Origin: an uncultured Collinsella sp.
Lineage (GTDB): Bacteria > Actinomycetota > Coriobacteriia > Coriobacteriales > Coriobacteriaceae
DNA: 44,594 nt
Assembly: GCA_902496335.1 (NCBI GenBank)
Contig: CABVAO010000011.1
Coordinates: 1-44,594 of the forward strand
Direction of reading: 5' to 3'
The position numbers and the translations under genes were made by a program. The notes below the pieces were generated by a model. The model worked only from the letters and a program-made list of their open reading frames with translations. It was not told the DNA's origin and made no database searches. Of this stretch, positions 1-7,903 are shown piece after piece (within the stretch, counting starts at the first letter, position 1; each line of letters begins with the position of its first letter).

Positions 1-141
1 CGCCACGGTGCCGCTCACCGTGATGGAACCGGTCGAGGTCGGCACGGCCTGCGCGGATGCGGGGAACACAACCGCGCAGGTGCCGATCAGGAGGGCAAGC
101 AGTGCAAACAAGATCGGGAAGGAGCAAACTTTCTTATTCAC
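1..141 (-). CDS. exported pilin-like protein, N-terminal part (runs off window)
   Basis: This is the 5' end of a gene, open for all 47 codons to the window edge. The GTG start overlaps the last codons of the upstream surface-protein gene (the stop at 134-136 lies inside this reading frame). A strong GGGAGGT ribosome site lies within that gene's end, so the two should be translationally coupled. The encoded N-terminus is MNKKVCSFPILFALL, then LIGTCAVVFPASAQA. That is a classic Sec signal peptide: a basic n-region, a hydrophobic core and a likely cleavage after AQA. The mature start, VPTSTGSITVSGTV, resembles the first strand of Gram-positive backbone pilins, but the fragment is too short to prove the family. 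The position directly after an LPxTG-like adhesin suggests a pilus or surface-protein operon, perhaps with a sortase beyond the edge. Confidence 0.7.
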   Translation of the reverse strand, partial: MNKKVCSFPILFALLALLIGTCAVVFPASAQAVPTSTGSITVSGTVA

Positions 142-3100
142 GACGCTTACCTCCCTTCGCATTCGCCTTGCGACGAATGTGCATCCAGGCCGCAGCAGCG
201 CAAAGCACCGCCGCGCCGGCAAGGTACGTCAGAGTGACGCCCGACATACCAGAAAGGGGCAAAGAGGTAGAGTAGGTGTTAGTGAAGGTGGGGGTGGAGG
301 TGTCGGTGAGCTCGTGGTCGGCGCTATCAGCATCTTTCCACTTGCCATCGGAGCCAACGGTTCCCTTCCTGTAGGTCACCTTACAGTTGATGGTTCCTTT
401 GGTATTGTCCGTTGCAACAACCGTAAGCTTGTAGACCGACTTGTCGTACTTATAGTGCGAGAACAACGAGCCGTCGGTTTTCTCGCGCACATAGTACGTG
501 AAGGTCTTGGAAGCACCACGGCCGGTTGAGTCACCAGCGGTGTCAGGATTCGCAGTGATATCAGAGAGCGAGTACTCAATCCCCTTACCAGAGGCATCTA
601 CGAACGAAAGCGTCTGCTTCTTTTTGTCGCCAGTAGTTTTGGCCTCTTGAATAATCTTCTGAAAATTGACATCGGTCGCAAGCTGAAGCGTAAACTCCTT
701 CATCTCGCCACCCTCGACGACCTTAGTCGCCTTAGGAGTCCAGGAACCAGTGGAGGTGTAAGGCACGATCTTGTTGGTAAAGGTCGGGTTGGTGTTCCTG
801 TCACCAATAGTCACCGTAGCCTCCGTGTTATCCTCCGATGGCGCAACGGAATAGCTTTCGGAATCTAGTGATACAAAGCTGTTGTCTGTATCCGCTTTTT
901 TACAGACAGCTACTTCTTTTACTTTGTAATATTTGATAGGAATCGCCATGAGCGCATCGGTCTTGTATGGACTGTCTTCAACGGTCACCACAATCTTGTA
1001 GATCGTCTTATCGAACTTGGTGTCTATCTCGTTTTCGCCGCTGACAGGTTCCTCAACTAGATAGAAAACGTATTGTCCCGAAGAATAGTCCTTGCCAGAG
1101 TCGAAGGTGATATTGCCGTCTGTTTGGTCAGCAGGCGCCTCGCCCGCAACAATGCAATCGCCCATGTCAAACGTGCCGTCAGCTTTCCAAGAAGGCTCGT
1201 TGGTACCATCCTGGCGCAGCAACTTAAACTTGTAATTGTGCCCTTCAAGTTTTAGCGATTTGTCCATTGCATCTTTAAGAACCTTACTGGCATTGAGCTT
1301 CATGTTCGGATAAACGTTCAGCCCCTTAGTAACATCGCCGACGATGAGGTCGCCGTTGGTCATGATGCCGCCACCGTGGGTGTAGGAGTAGTTACCACTG
1401 ATGATGGTCGTAGCCGCCATCTGCGCCTTTCTCATGGCCTCATCAGTCGGATGGGCCTCAAGACCGAACATGTACTTGGCCTCGGCACCGCCATTTGGGT
1501 CGATGGTAATCGGATTTCCGTCGCAAGTGCCCTGCCAACCAGCCGATTCGCCGCCGAGCATCTTGCCGAGCACAACTGCAATTGTCGAGTTCGCACCATC
1601 TTTTTTACGCACCAGGAAGAAATCCTTATGGCCGGATTTTTTGAAGGGCTCGGTAATGTACTCGGAGTTACTATCCTCGTTCTTCCCATATCCGCCGGCA
1701 GAGTAGTGTTCACCATTATTATCTTTATTGTTATAAATAGCGGCACCGTTGGAATGCGAAACGATTGTTTCGCCCGTAGGGCAAGCGCCAACGCCGCCGC
1801 CCCAGCCGCCAGCCTCATTTTCGGCAATCAACGTCTTTACGATATTGAGCTTGCCGCCCTTCTGGATAAAGACGCCACCGCCGCCCCAGTCGCCGCCGCG
1901 ATCCTTACCCGTCATAGTCTTGTTGTTCGTAATGTAAATCTTGCTGTTCTCACCAGCGCTAATTGTTGCCATCGTACCAGTGTTGTCACCGCCAGCGATA
2001 CGCAAACCGCCGCCCTCAGCGTTCTCCGCCACGTTGCCGGCAATCGTGCCGCCAGTCATTTCAAACTCGATGGTCTGGTTGTAAAAACCAGCGTAAACGC
2101 CACCGCCAGCCTCATGGGAGTAGTTAGCAGTAACTGAGCCACCCGTTATACTGAGCTTGCCACCATTTACACATGCAATGCCACCGCCACCGAGCAGGCC
2201 ATTGTTAAACGATTCAGAGATATTGGAATCGACACGATTGTTAGTAATGCTTGCCGAATCGCTGATACTAACGCAAGCATTTTTGGTAAAGACGCCGCCG
2301 CCATAACCATTTTCGGGACTGCCGCCGCTGTTGCAAGTGTTTTCATACGTAGCGTTGCCAGAGATAATTCCGCCCGTAAGCTTCAGGGTGGCTCCCTTGT
2401 CAGCATAGATGCCGCCGCCAGAACCCGACTTGTTTCCCGCGACCACGCCGCCTGTCATTTCGAGACTGGCATTCGCGCCCGCCTTCTCGCCCGTTATGCA
2501 CAGGCCACCGCCCCAGCCACCGCCGTTGCCATTGGTGACGTAACCGCCTTCGATTTTGACTTTACCCTCAGAAAAAATCACATGGCCGTCATCGCTCAGA
2601 TTGGCGGCCGTGGTAATCATGCCGCCCTTGAGATCGAGCGTGCCGCCCTCTTTAACGGTGACCACATGCTTTACGGAACCGCTGTCCGATGCCGCATCAA
2701 TAGCGCCAAAGCCCGTAACGACATACCTGATCGTAGTCTCGGTTGTGCCGAGTCCATCTTGATTGGGCGTGCTCTTGGTCTCAAAGTAAGTAAGACTCTT
2801 AGGAGTGCCGTTATTAGAGCTGCTTCCCTTTTCCCACTCCATACTCGCAAGCTGACCCGCCGGCGTATTGGCCGTATCGACCGAACTTGGTGCATCTATT
2901 GTTGTTTGGCCTAAATCCTCGATAGTGAGCGTGGCTCCGTTTTCGACCACAAAGAAGGAGTCTAAGCCGCCAGAACGGTTACAGAGCATGTTGCCGTTAA
3001 GATCGATGGTGGTGTCTTTGCTGATAGTGATCTGCTTATCCGAATAGGCATAATCCGTCAGTCGGAACTTGCCGCCATTGGTAAACACCCCAGCAACATC

Positions 3101-3520
3101 GCCGCTTACCTCGGTATAGCCATCGGCACTGACGGGAGCGATAGCGTTTTCATCGTTATTATCATCATCAGAAGGCTGTGTATCGGAAGGCTGCGCGGCG
3201 CCCTTGGCCTCCGCGTCGTCGGACGGCAGTCCCGCGGCAGCGGCGTCTTCGCTCGCGCCATTCTCGGCATCATCGCTAATCTGCTTTTCGGCACCCCCGT
3301 TAGTGGTGCTGTCTACACCAGTAGACTCACTTGAGGAACCCCCCCCCATCACAGTTTCCTCGGTAGAATCTGTCTGGGCATCGTTGGCAATGGCCTGCGA
3401 GATCGGGGGCATGACGAGCGACAGTACCAGGCTCAAAACGGATGCTCCGCACAAAACGCCTGCCAGTACACGGCGCGTCGCTTTACCACTCTGCTTAGAT
3501 TTGTCTGAATTCGCTTTCAT
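134..3520 (-). CDS. sortase-anchored beta-helix / Spy0128-type pilin surface protein
   Basis: A 1128-residue exported wall protein. Residues 1-45 form a signal peptide (basic MKANSDKSKQ, then a hydrophobic stretch ending near AIA). Residues 50-130 are an acidic Ser/Asp/Glu-rich, low-complexity segment. About residues 290-735 are full of GGG turns with recurring G-G-x-I-x-G-N and S-G-G-G-I motifs, typical of a right-handed parallel beta-helix (Pmp/pectate-lyase-like adhesins). Two Spy0128/FctA-like pilin domains follow (about 735-910 and 920-1085), with endings YKIVVTVED and YKLTVVATDN. The C-terminus has LPLSG at 1087, a hydrophobic helix and a basic tail (RRKANAKGGKRRE), the layout of a sortase signal with S in place of T. 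The start has a GGAGGAG ribosome site. The likely role is adhesion as a pilus tip or shaft subunit; the ligand is unknown. Confidence 0.8.
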   Translation of the reverse strand: MKANSDKSKQSGKATRRVLAGVLCGASVLSLVLSLVMPPISQAIANDAQTDSTEETVMGGGSSSESTGVDSTTNGGAEKQISDDAENGASEDAAAAGLPSDDAEAKGAAQPSDTQPSDDDNNDENAIAPVSADGYTEVSGDVAGVFTNGGKFRLTDYAYSDKQITISKDTTIDLNGNMLCNRSGGLDSFFVVENGATLTIEDLGQTTIDAPSSVDTANTPAGQLASMEWEKGSSSNNGTPKSLTYFETKSTPNQDGLGTTETTIRYVVTGFGAIDAASDSGSVKHVVTVKEGGTLDLKGGMITTAANLSDDGHVIFSEGKVKIEGGYVTNGNGGGWGGGLCITGEKAGANASLEMTGGVVAGNKSGSGGGIYADKGATLKLTGGIISGNATYENTCNSGGSPENGYGGGVFTKNACVSISDSASITNNRVDSNISESFNNGLLGGGGIACVNGGKLSITGGSVTANYSHEAGGGVYAGFYNQTIEFEMTGGTIAGNVAENAEGGGLRIAGGDNTGTMATISAGENSKIYITNNKTMTGKDRGGDWGGGGVFIQKGGKLNIVKTLIAENEAGGWGGGVGACPTGETIVSHSNGAAIYNNKDNNGEHYSAGGYGKNEDSNSEYITEPFKKSGHKDFFLVRKKDGANSTIAVVLGKMLGGESAGWQGTCDGNPITIDPNGGAEAKYMFGLEAHPTDEAMRKAQMAATTIISGNYSYTHGGGIMTNGDLIVGDVTKGLNVYPNMKLNASKVLKDAMDKSLKLEGHNYKFKLLRQDGTNEPSWKADGTFDMGDCIVAGEAPADQTDGNITFDSGKDYSSGQYVFYLVEEPVSGENEIDTKFDKTIYKIVVTVEDSPYKTDALMAIPIKYYKVKEVAVCKKADTDNSFVSLDSESYSVAPSEDNTEATVTIGDRNTNPTFTNKIVPYTSTGSWTPKATKVVEGGEMKEFTLQLATDVNFQKIIQEAKTTGDKKKQTLSFVDASGKGIEYSLSDITANPDTAGDSTGRGASKTFTYYVREKTDGSLFSHYKYDKSVYKLTVVATDNTKGTINCKVTYRKGTVGSDGKWKDADSADHELTDTSTPTFTNTYSTSLPLSGMSGVTLTYLAGAAVLCAAAAWMHIRRKANAKGGKRRE

Positions 3521-3979
3521 CGATGTCTCCTCCCCAAGAGACCGCGATCTTGCTCTTTCACTATCAAACGTATCTGCGCAACCTGTGATTGCGCACGCTT
3601 GTAGTACTTATTGTAACGATTGTTTGAACATCTGAGCAAGAAAACCGATAGTTTTGTAGCGAATTCTCAATTCTCTTGACATTTGCTCAGATTTACCTTT
3701 GTTTATTCGCTATCTATTTTTTGTTTCTGCTGGTAATTTAGTTGCCCATCATTTTTTTAATGGCATTAAATTAATTTGCACAACATTTTGCTCAAGAGCA
3801 AACATCCCGCTCACGGTCGAAAATCGACCGTGAGCAGTAGGTCATTAACCGGAAGGAATATCCTATCAAACTGATGAGAATATCTTTGACCCATCGGTGG
3901 TTAGAAGTGTGATGTTCAGACAACTAAATTTGAATTTTCGCGCAGATTTTCGGTATCAATTCGCCCAAATCGCCTGAGG
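3521..3979. promoter_or_regulatory. AT-rich upstream region of the surface-protein operon
   Basis: About 460 bases without a gene, much richer in A/T than the neighbours. On the minus strand a plausible sigma-70 promoter for the surface protein reads TTGCTC (3634-3639), an 18-bp spacer and TACAAT (3610-3615). A perfect 12-bp inverted repeat with a 3-base loop lies at 3809-3835 (GCTCACGGTCGA and its complement). It has no T-tract, so it could be an operator or a stable hairpin. No coding sequence is convincing here. Confidence 0.4.
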
Positions 3980-4012
3980 CCACCGCAAAGGTACCTGCCC
4001 CTTTTGTGGTGG
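3980..4012. repeat. palindromic repeat family A, copy 1 (diverged)
   Basis: A 33-base hairpin unit. The arms are CCACCGCAAAG and CTTTTGTGGTGG around a TACCTGCCC-like loop. It is the most diverged of four copies of the same 33-base unit in this window (others at 4942, 6510 and 20049). It sits just beyond the stop of the HAD phosphatase gene. Confidence 0.75.
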
Positions 4013-4025
4013 TTCTCCCCCTGCG

Positions 4026-4847
4026 CTACAGCAGATGTTCCTCGATAAAGATCGCTATGCCGTCTTTGTCGTTGCTGGCGGTTACAAAGTCGGCGGCGGC
4101 ACGGGTGGCGTCGCTGCCGTTTGCCATGGCCACGCCCACGCCGGCGTCGGCCACCATGCAGGTGTCGTTATCGGCATCGCCAAACACGCAGATGTCCCGG
4201 AGCTCCATGTCGTTGAGCTCCGCCACGCGCACAAGGCCGCGCGTCTTGGACACGCGCGGATCCATGAACTCGTAGAGCCGCTGCGTGGTTTGCAGAGCCG
4301 CCGCCTTAACGGTGTTATCGGCAAACGTCGACGCCCGCTCAATCACCCGCGGCATTACCTCGGGCGCCATGGTAAACATCACCTTGGGCTGCGGCTCGCG
4401 CAAAAACTCGGCAAAATCGACCACCTGGTAGGGCACGCCGTCGACGCGCGACAGGTGCTCGACGCACGCGTTGCTCTCGGGCACGTAGAACACGCCGTCT
4501 CGGTGGCAGACGGGCGTTGCCGGAAGGTCCGCCATGTGTTTGCAGATGCGCGCGATGGTCTCGCCCGGCAGCGGATAGCTCAGCTCGTTGATGTCGTGCG
4601 CACGGTCGATGACCTCGGCGCCACCGCAGCCCACCAGCACGTCCACCAGGCCTTCGATGCCCCAGAGCTCGTACATGGCCTCGGTCGCGCGGGCGTCGCG
4701 CCCGGTGCACAGGCCAAAGAGCACGCCGCGCTCGCGCAGGGCGCGGATCGCCGCCACGGTGCGCGGGGACACCGTGTGCTGGCTCGTGAGCAGCGTGCCG
4801 TCGATATCGCAGAACACGGCTTTGATGTGGCTGAAGGTGGTGTCCAT
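4026..4847 (-). CDS. Cof-type HAD-IIB sugar-phosphate phosphatase
   Basis: A 273-residue cytosolic phosphatase of the haloacid dehalogenase superfamily, Cof/YbiV-like. Motif I is DIDGTLL near residue 13 (nucleophile Asp and general acid Asp). Motif II is the Thr in GLCTGRDA. The C2-type cap lies in the middle, and motif IV is FGDADND, where the family usually has GDxxND for Mg2+. Such enzymes typically remove phosphate from sugar phosphates, FMN or PLP; the substrate cannot be read from sequence. The start chosen (MDTTFSH) has AGAAAGG just upstream. An in-frame extension to about 5036 would run through two repeat hairpins and is not credible as protein. The gene stands alone, with repeats on both sides. 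Confidence 0.85.
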   Translation of the reverse strand: MDTTFSHIKAVFCDIDGTLLTSQHTVSPRTVAAIRALRERGVLFGLCTGRDARATEAMYELWGIEGLVDVLVGCGGAEVIDRAHDINELSYPLPGETIARICKHMADLPATPVCHRDGVFYVPESNACVEHLSRVDGVPYQVVDFAEFLREPQPKVMFTMAPEVMPRVIERASTFADNTVKAAALQTTQRLYEFMDPRVSKTRGLVRVAELNDMELRDICVFGDADNDTCMVADAGVGVAMANGSDATRAAADFVTASNDKDGIAIFIEEHLL

Positions 4848-4941
4848 GGGGGCCTTTCTGGGTTGTGCGGCGGTGTGGGGTGTATTCGTAAACGGCGTAC
4901 ATGGTATACCAAGGCGCAGGCGCAGCCCGTCAAAGCAAAAA

Positions 4942-4974
4942 CCACCACAAAGGTGCCTGGCCCCTTTGTGGTGG
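4942..4974. repeat. palindromic repeat family A, copy 2
   Basis: A 33-base unit with perfect 12-bp arms (CCACCACAAAGG / CCTTTGTGGTGG) and a 9-base loop TGCCTGGCC. It is identical to the copy at 6510. It lies between two minus-strand genes, 15 bases from a family B unit, so two different palindromes are stacked in one intergenic space. Confidence 0.9.
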
Positions 4975-4989
4975 CCGGACCCGGGGCGC

Positions 4990-5054
4990 AAACCATCACA
5001 ACATTCGATGTTTTTCGGCAAAATCGCGATTTTCATCGAATGTTGTGATGGTTT
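4990..5054. repeat. palindromic repeat family B, copy 1
   Basis: A 65-base hairpin with arms AAACCATCACAACATTCGA and its complement, and a GC/AT-mixed centre. The last base touches the stop codon (5055-5057) of the adjacent MFS gene, so it probably forms the 3' end of that transcript. Two further 65-base copies are at 9092 and 10334. Confidence 0.9.
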
Positions 5055-6335
5055 TTACTGCCTTGCGGCACGATCCAAGTGCCAGCGACCAAACAGCAGC
5101 AACGCCGCGGGAACCGCCGTCACGACCATGCCCGCCCCGATGAGCGTCTGCTGCACACCAAACGTCGCCGCCAGCCACGGGGCAATCGCCAGCGGGGCCA
5201 CGCCGGCGAACATATTGCCAAAACCCATGACCGAGTTGACGCGCCCGAGTTGCTCGAGCGGGGCCGCCGTTTGCACGATAGTGTTGTGGAGCGGGTTGAC
5301 GACGCCCCAGGCCACGCCCAGGGCAATCTGGCCGACAAGGGCTACGCCCACGTACGACGTTCCCACGTAGAGCAGGCTTCCCAGACCCACGGACATAAGC
5401 GCCACGAGCAGCGTTTTAAGGTTGACCAGGTGCGGCGGCAAACGGAGCGCAACGACGGCGCCCAGCACCGCGCCCACGCCCGAGGCCGACGAGAGCCAGC
5501 CCATCCACTCAACGCCAACGCGTAGGACATCGCGATAGAAAAACGACTCGAGCGGATCGAAGGCTCCGTAGCCAAAGTTCGAAAGGAAAATAATGCAGAA
5601 AAGTAGCGCGAGGACGCTGTTGGTGAAGACTGTCTTGATGCTGGCTGCGAAGGTGGCGCGGGCGGACGTGCCGGAGTTGGAGCTTTGTCCCGCACGCTCC
5701 CCTTCCTCTGCCGAATCGGCATCCGCATGCCCGGCGACATGGCTGGTCTGCGGCCCAAAGTCCCAACCGACGACGAACGCCAGCACGGTAAAGAGCATCA
5801 TGAGCACAAACACCGCGCGCGACGACGCAGCCGCCGCGACAAAGCCACCCAACGTGGGACCAACGATGATACTCACGTTTGAAAACATGGCGATGGCGGA
5901 GTTGATGTCTTTGAGCTCGACGGGATCGTCGGTGAGATACGCCGGATAGGACGTAGCGATGGGCTGGGCGAATCCCATCACAAAGCCCAGGAGTACCGCG
6001 CCGGCAAGGACTGTTCCGGTCGCGCTGCCAAAGGCGAGGATTGTCGCGCCGGTTGCCAGCGTGCCCACGATGCTCAGCAAGAAATGACGGCACGGGCCCC
6101 AGGCGTCGAGCGCCGCGCCACCCGCGAAGGATCCCAAGATCACGAATACGTTCATAAAAAGGACGGCCAGCGATGTCGCCATGACCGAGGCATTGTCTGC
6201 ATAGGTGAGCGTTCCGATGACGCCGATAAAGTAGCTGGTCTGAAAACCGGTGTAGATGAGAAAGCGCATCGCCACCAGGCGCTTGGCCTGTACGGACAGC
6301 GATGGTTGAGGCTTTGAGAAAAGAGAGGCGAGCAT
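5055..6335 (-). CDS. MFS transporter, 12-TM exporter-like
   Basis: A 426-residue inner-membrane protein of the major facilitator superfamily. Hydrophobic segments alternate with short loops through the chain. There is a charged, Gly/Ser/Glu-rich central cytoplasmic loop (around HADADSAEEGERAGQSSNS) between helices 6 and 7. The pattern GFVMGFAQPIATSYPAYL in the first half and VNSVMGFGNMFAGVAPL in the second are like MFS_3/enterobactin-exporter-type drug or metabolite efflux proteins. The start at 6335 (MLASLFSK) is favoured by AAGGAG five bases upstream; an upstream in-frame ATG lacks this. The stop abuts repeat B. The substrate is unknown and the neighbours give no clue. Confidence 0.75.
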   Translation of the reverse strand: MLASLFSKPQPSLSVQAKRLVAMRFLIYTGFQTSYFIGVIGTLTYADNASVMATSLAVLFMNVFVILGSFAGGAALDAWGPCRHFLLSIVGTLATGATILAFGSATGTVLAGAVLLGFVMGFAQPIATSYPAYLTDDPVELKDINSAIAMFSNVSIIVGPTLGGFVAAAASSRAVFVLMMLFTVLAFVVGWDFGPQTSHVAGHADADSAEEGERAGQSSNSGTSARATFAASIKTVFTNSVLALLFCIIFLSNFGYGAFDPLESFFYRDVLRVGVEWMGWLSSASGVGAVLGAVVALRLPPHLVNLKTLLVALMSVGLGSLLYVGTSYVGVALVGQIALGVAWGVVNPLHNTIVQTAAPLEQLGRVNSVMGFGNMFAGVAPLAIAPWLAATFGVQQTLIGAGMVVTAVPAALLLFGRWHLDRAARQ

Positions 6336-6509
6336 GGAGACTCCTTGTTTCATACGAATGCGGACGGCGGGCATTCGCCACCGTCTGTCAAATCAATCTA
6401 TCCGCATGAAACATTAAGGACGCATCAAGCCCCTTTTCTCCGTTTTTCGCCCGTCATGAACTACTTGGTAGATTGTAAGGCATGTCCCACACATCTACTG
6501 AAACAAAAA

Positions 6510-6542
6510 CCACCACAAAGGTGCCTGGCCCCTTTGTGGTGG
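6510..6542. repeat. palindromic repeat family A, copy 3
   Basis: A 33-base unit identical in arms and loop to the copy at 4942. It lies in the roughly 265-base space between the divergent-side start of the MFS gene and the end of moaC-mobB. Preceding A residues (AACAAAAA) also match the flank of copy 2, suggesting the unit is slightly longer than the palindrome. Confidence 0.9.
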
Positions 6543-6563
6543 AAATGACGTTTGCCCAGATAG

Positions 6564-6600
6564 AACCTGCCAAAATTAACCTGTCCCTTTTTGGCAGGTT
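6564..6600. terminator. hairpin abutting the moaC-mobB stop
   Basis: Perfect 12-bp arms AACCTGCCAAAA and TTTTGGCAGGTT around a 13-base loop. It begins immediately after the stop codon of the minus-strand gene. A/T-rich arm ends could supply a U-tract in either direction, so it probably terminates the moa operon. Confidence 0.55.
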
Positions 6601-7899
6601 TTAGGCCAGATGATCTTGGATAAGATCGCAGATGGCTCGCGCATCGTTGATGTTGATGGCTCGGGTCGCAAAGCCGGCGTCGAAGGCCTGGCGTGCCAGA
6701 GCCTCGTTGCAGGCAAGGGCCAGCGTGCGACCGTCGACCAGGTCGAGCGAGCTCTTGCCGCGCAGGCGGTCGACGCCGGAGCGCGCGACCACGATGTTGT
6801 CGAAGCCCTCAGTCTTGTAGCCCTCGATGATCACCACGTCGACATCGTTGTAGCGCGACAGCAGCTCGCGCGCGGGCATCTCGTCCTCCTCGCGCGTGTC
6901 GGCGTACTCCGCCCAGCGCGTGGCGCAGATGAGGCCCACGTGCTTGGATCCGGCTTGGTGATGGCGCCACGTATCCTTAGCGGGCACGTCGATATCAAAG
7001 CCGTGGTGCCCGTGATGCTTGAGCGAGCCCACGCGCAGGCCGCGGCGGGTGAGCTCGGCGATAACCTTCTCGACGAGCGTGGTCTTGCCCGAGTTTTGGT
7101 AGCCGATAAACGCGATCGCGGGGACGGCCGGTGTCGGAGCTGCGGGCGCGACGGCGACGGGCGCGCTCGCGGGCGCGGCACCGTCTGCGGCGGCAGCCTC
7201 AACAGCAGCGGCCTGACGTTCGGCGCGGTCCCACACGCCCGAGCGGCCGCCCTCCTTGTGCAACAGGCGCACGTCGACGATTTCCATGCCGCGATCGACT
7301 GCCTTGCACATGTCATAGATCGTTAGGCACGCGGCACTCGCTCCGGTCAACGCCTCCATCTCGATACCCGTCTTGCCCGTCACGCCCGCCGTAACCAGCA
7401 CGTGAAAGCCAACCTGCCCGTCCGCGCGCGCCGGCGCCCAGCCCTCGGGCACGTCCTCGGCCGGCGTCCCCGCCGGAGCGATGGGCGCAATATCGCACTT
7501 GCTCTTGGTAATGAGCAGCGGATGGCACATGGGGATGATGTCGCTCGTGCGCTTGATGGCCATAATGCCCGCCACGCGCGCGCAGGCAAGCACGTCGCCC
7601 TTTTTGGCGCGGTCCTGCAGCACCATGGCCTGCGTCTCGGGGTGCATGAGGATGGTGCCCTCGGCGATGGCAATGCGATGGGTCTCGGCCTTGTCGGACA
7701 CGTCGACCATGCGAACCTCGCCCTTGGCGTCCACGTGCGTCAGCTCGTCGCGACGGGCATCGCGGGCGGGCTCGGTGGCAGCGCTGGTAGTCGGCTGCGC
7801 GCCTGCAACGGCATCGCCGGCCGCAGCCGTGGCTCTGTGGGCAGACATCGCGGCCCTGCGAGCGGCCTTGGTGGCATCGGCGTACCTGCTCTTGGCCAT
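6601..7899 (-). CDS. bifunctional molybdenum cofactor protein: MoaC-MobB fusion
   Basis: A 432-residue two-domain protein. After an Ala-rich leader (1-55), residues about 58-235 are MoaC, cyclic pyranopterin monophosphate synthase. Visible motifs are MCHPLLITKSK, TGKTGIEMEALTGAS and LLHKEGGRSG. An Ala/Pro linker follows. Residues about 262-432 are MobB, the GTP-binding adaptor for molybdopterin guanine dinucleotide synthesis, with P-loop GYQNSGKTT and the LKHHGHHGFDIDVPAKDTWRHHQAGS region. MoaC works right after MoaA in the pathway and MobB at the last step, so the fusion joins early and late steps. The ATG at 7899 has GGAGG seven bases upstream. That ribosome site lies inside the end of moaA, so the pair is coupled. 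Confidence 0.88.
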   Translation of the reverse strand: MAKSRYADATKAARRAAMSAHRATAAAGDAVAGAQPTTSAATEPARDARRDELTHVDAKGEVRMVDVSDKAETHRIAIAEGTILMHPETQAMVLQDRAKKGDVLACARVAGIMAIKRTSDIIPMCHPLLITKSKCDIAPIAPAGTPAEDVPEGWAPARADGQVGFHVLVTAGVTGKTGIEMEALTGASAACLTIYDMCKAVDRGMEIVDVRLLHKEGGRSGVWDRAERQAAAVEAAAADGAAPASAPVAVAPAAPTPAVPAIAFIGYQNSGKTTLVEKVIAELTRRGLRVGSLKHHGHHGFDIDVPAKDTWRHHQAGSKHVGLICATRWAEYADTREEDEMPARELLSRYNDVDVVIIEGYKTEGFDNIVVARSGVDRLRGKSSLDLVDGRTLALACNEALARQAFDAGFATRAININDARAICDLIQDHLA

Positions 7900-7903
7900 A
7901 TGA

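Noticed and set aside
1700..2600. Dense GCCGCC/GGCGGC runs that look like a DNA repeat array.
   Set aside because: They encode the Gly-rich turns of the beta-helix adhesin; spacing is irregular and follows protein repeats, not tandem DNA units.
4847..5036. Upstream in-frame extension of the HAD phosphatase to 5036.
   Set aside because: It would translate through palindromic repeats A and B; the ATG at 4847 has a good ribosome site and begins directly before motif I as in the family.
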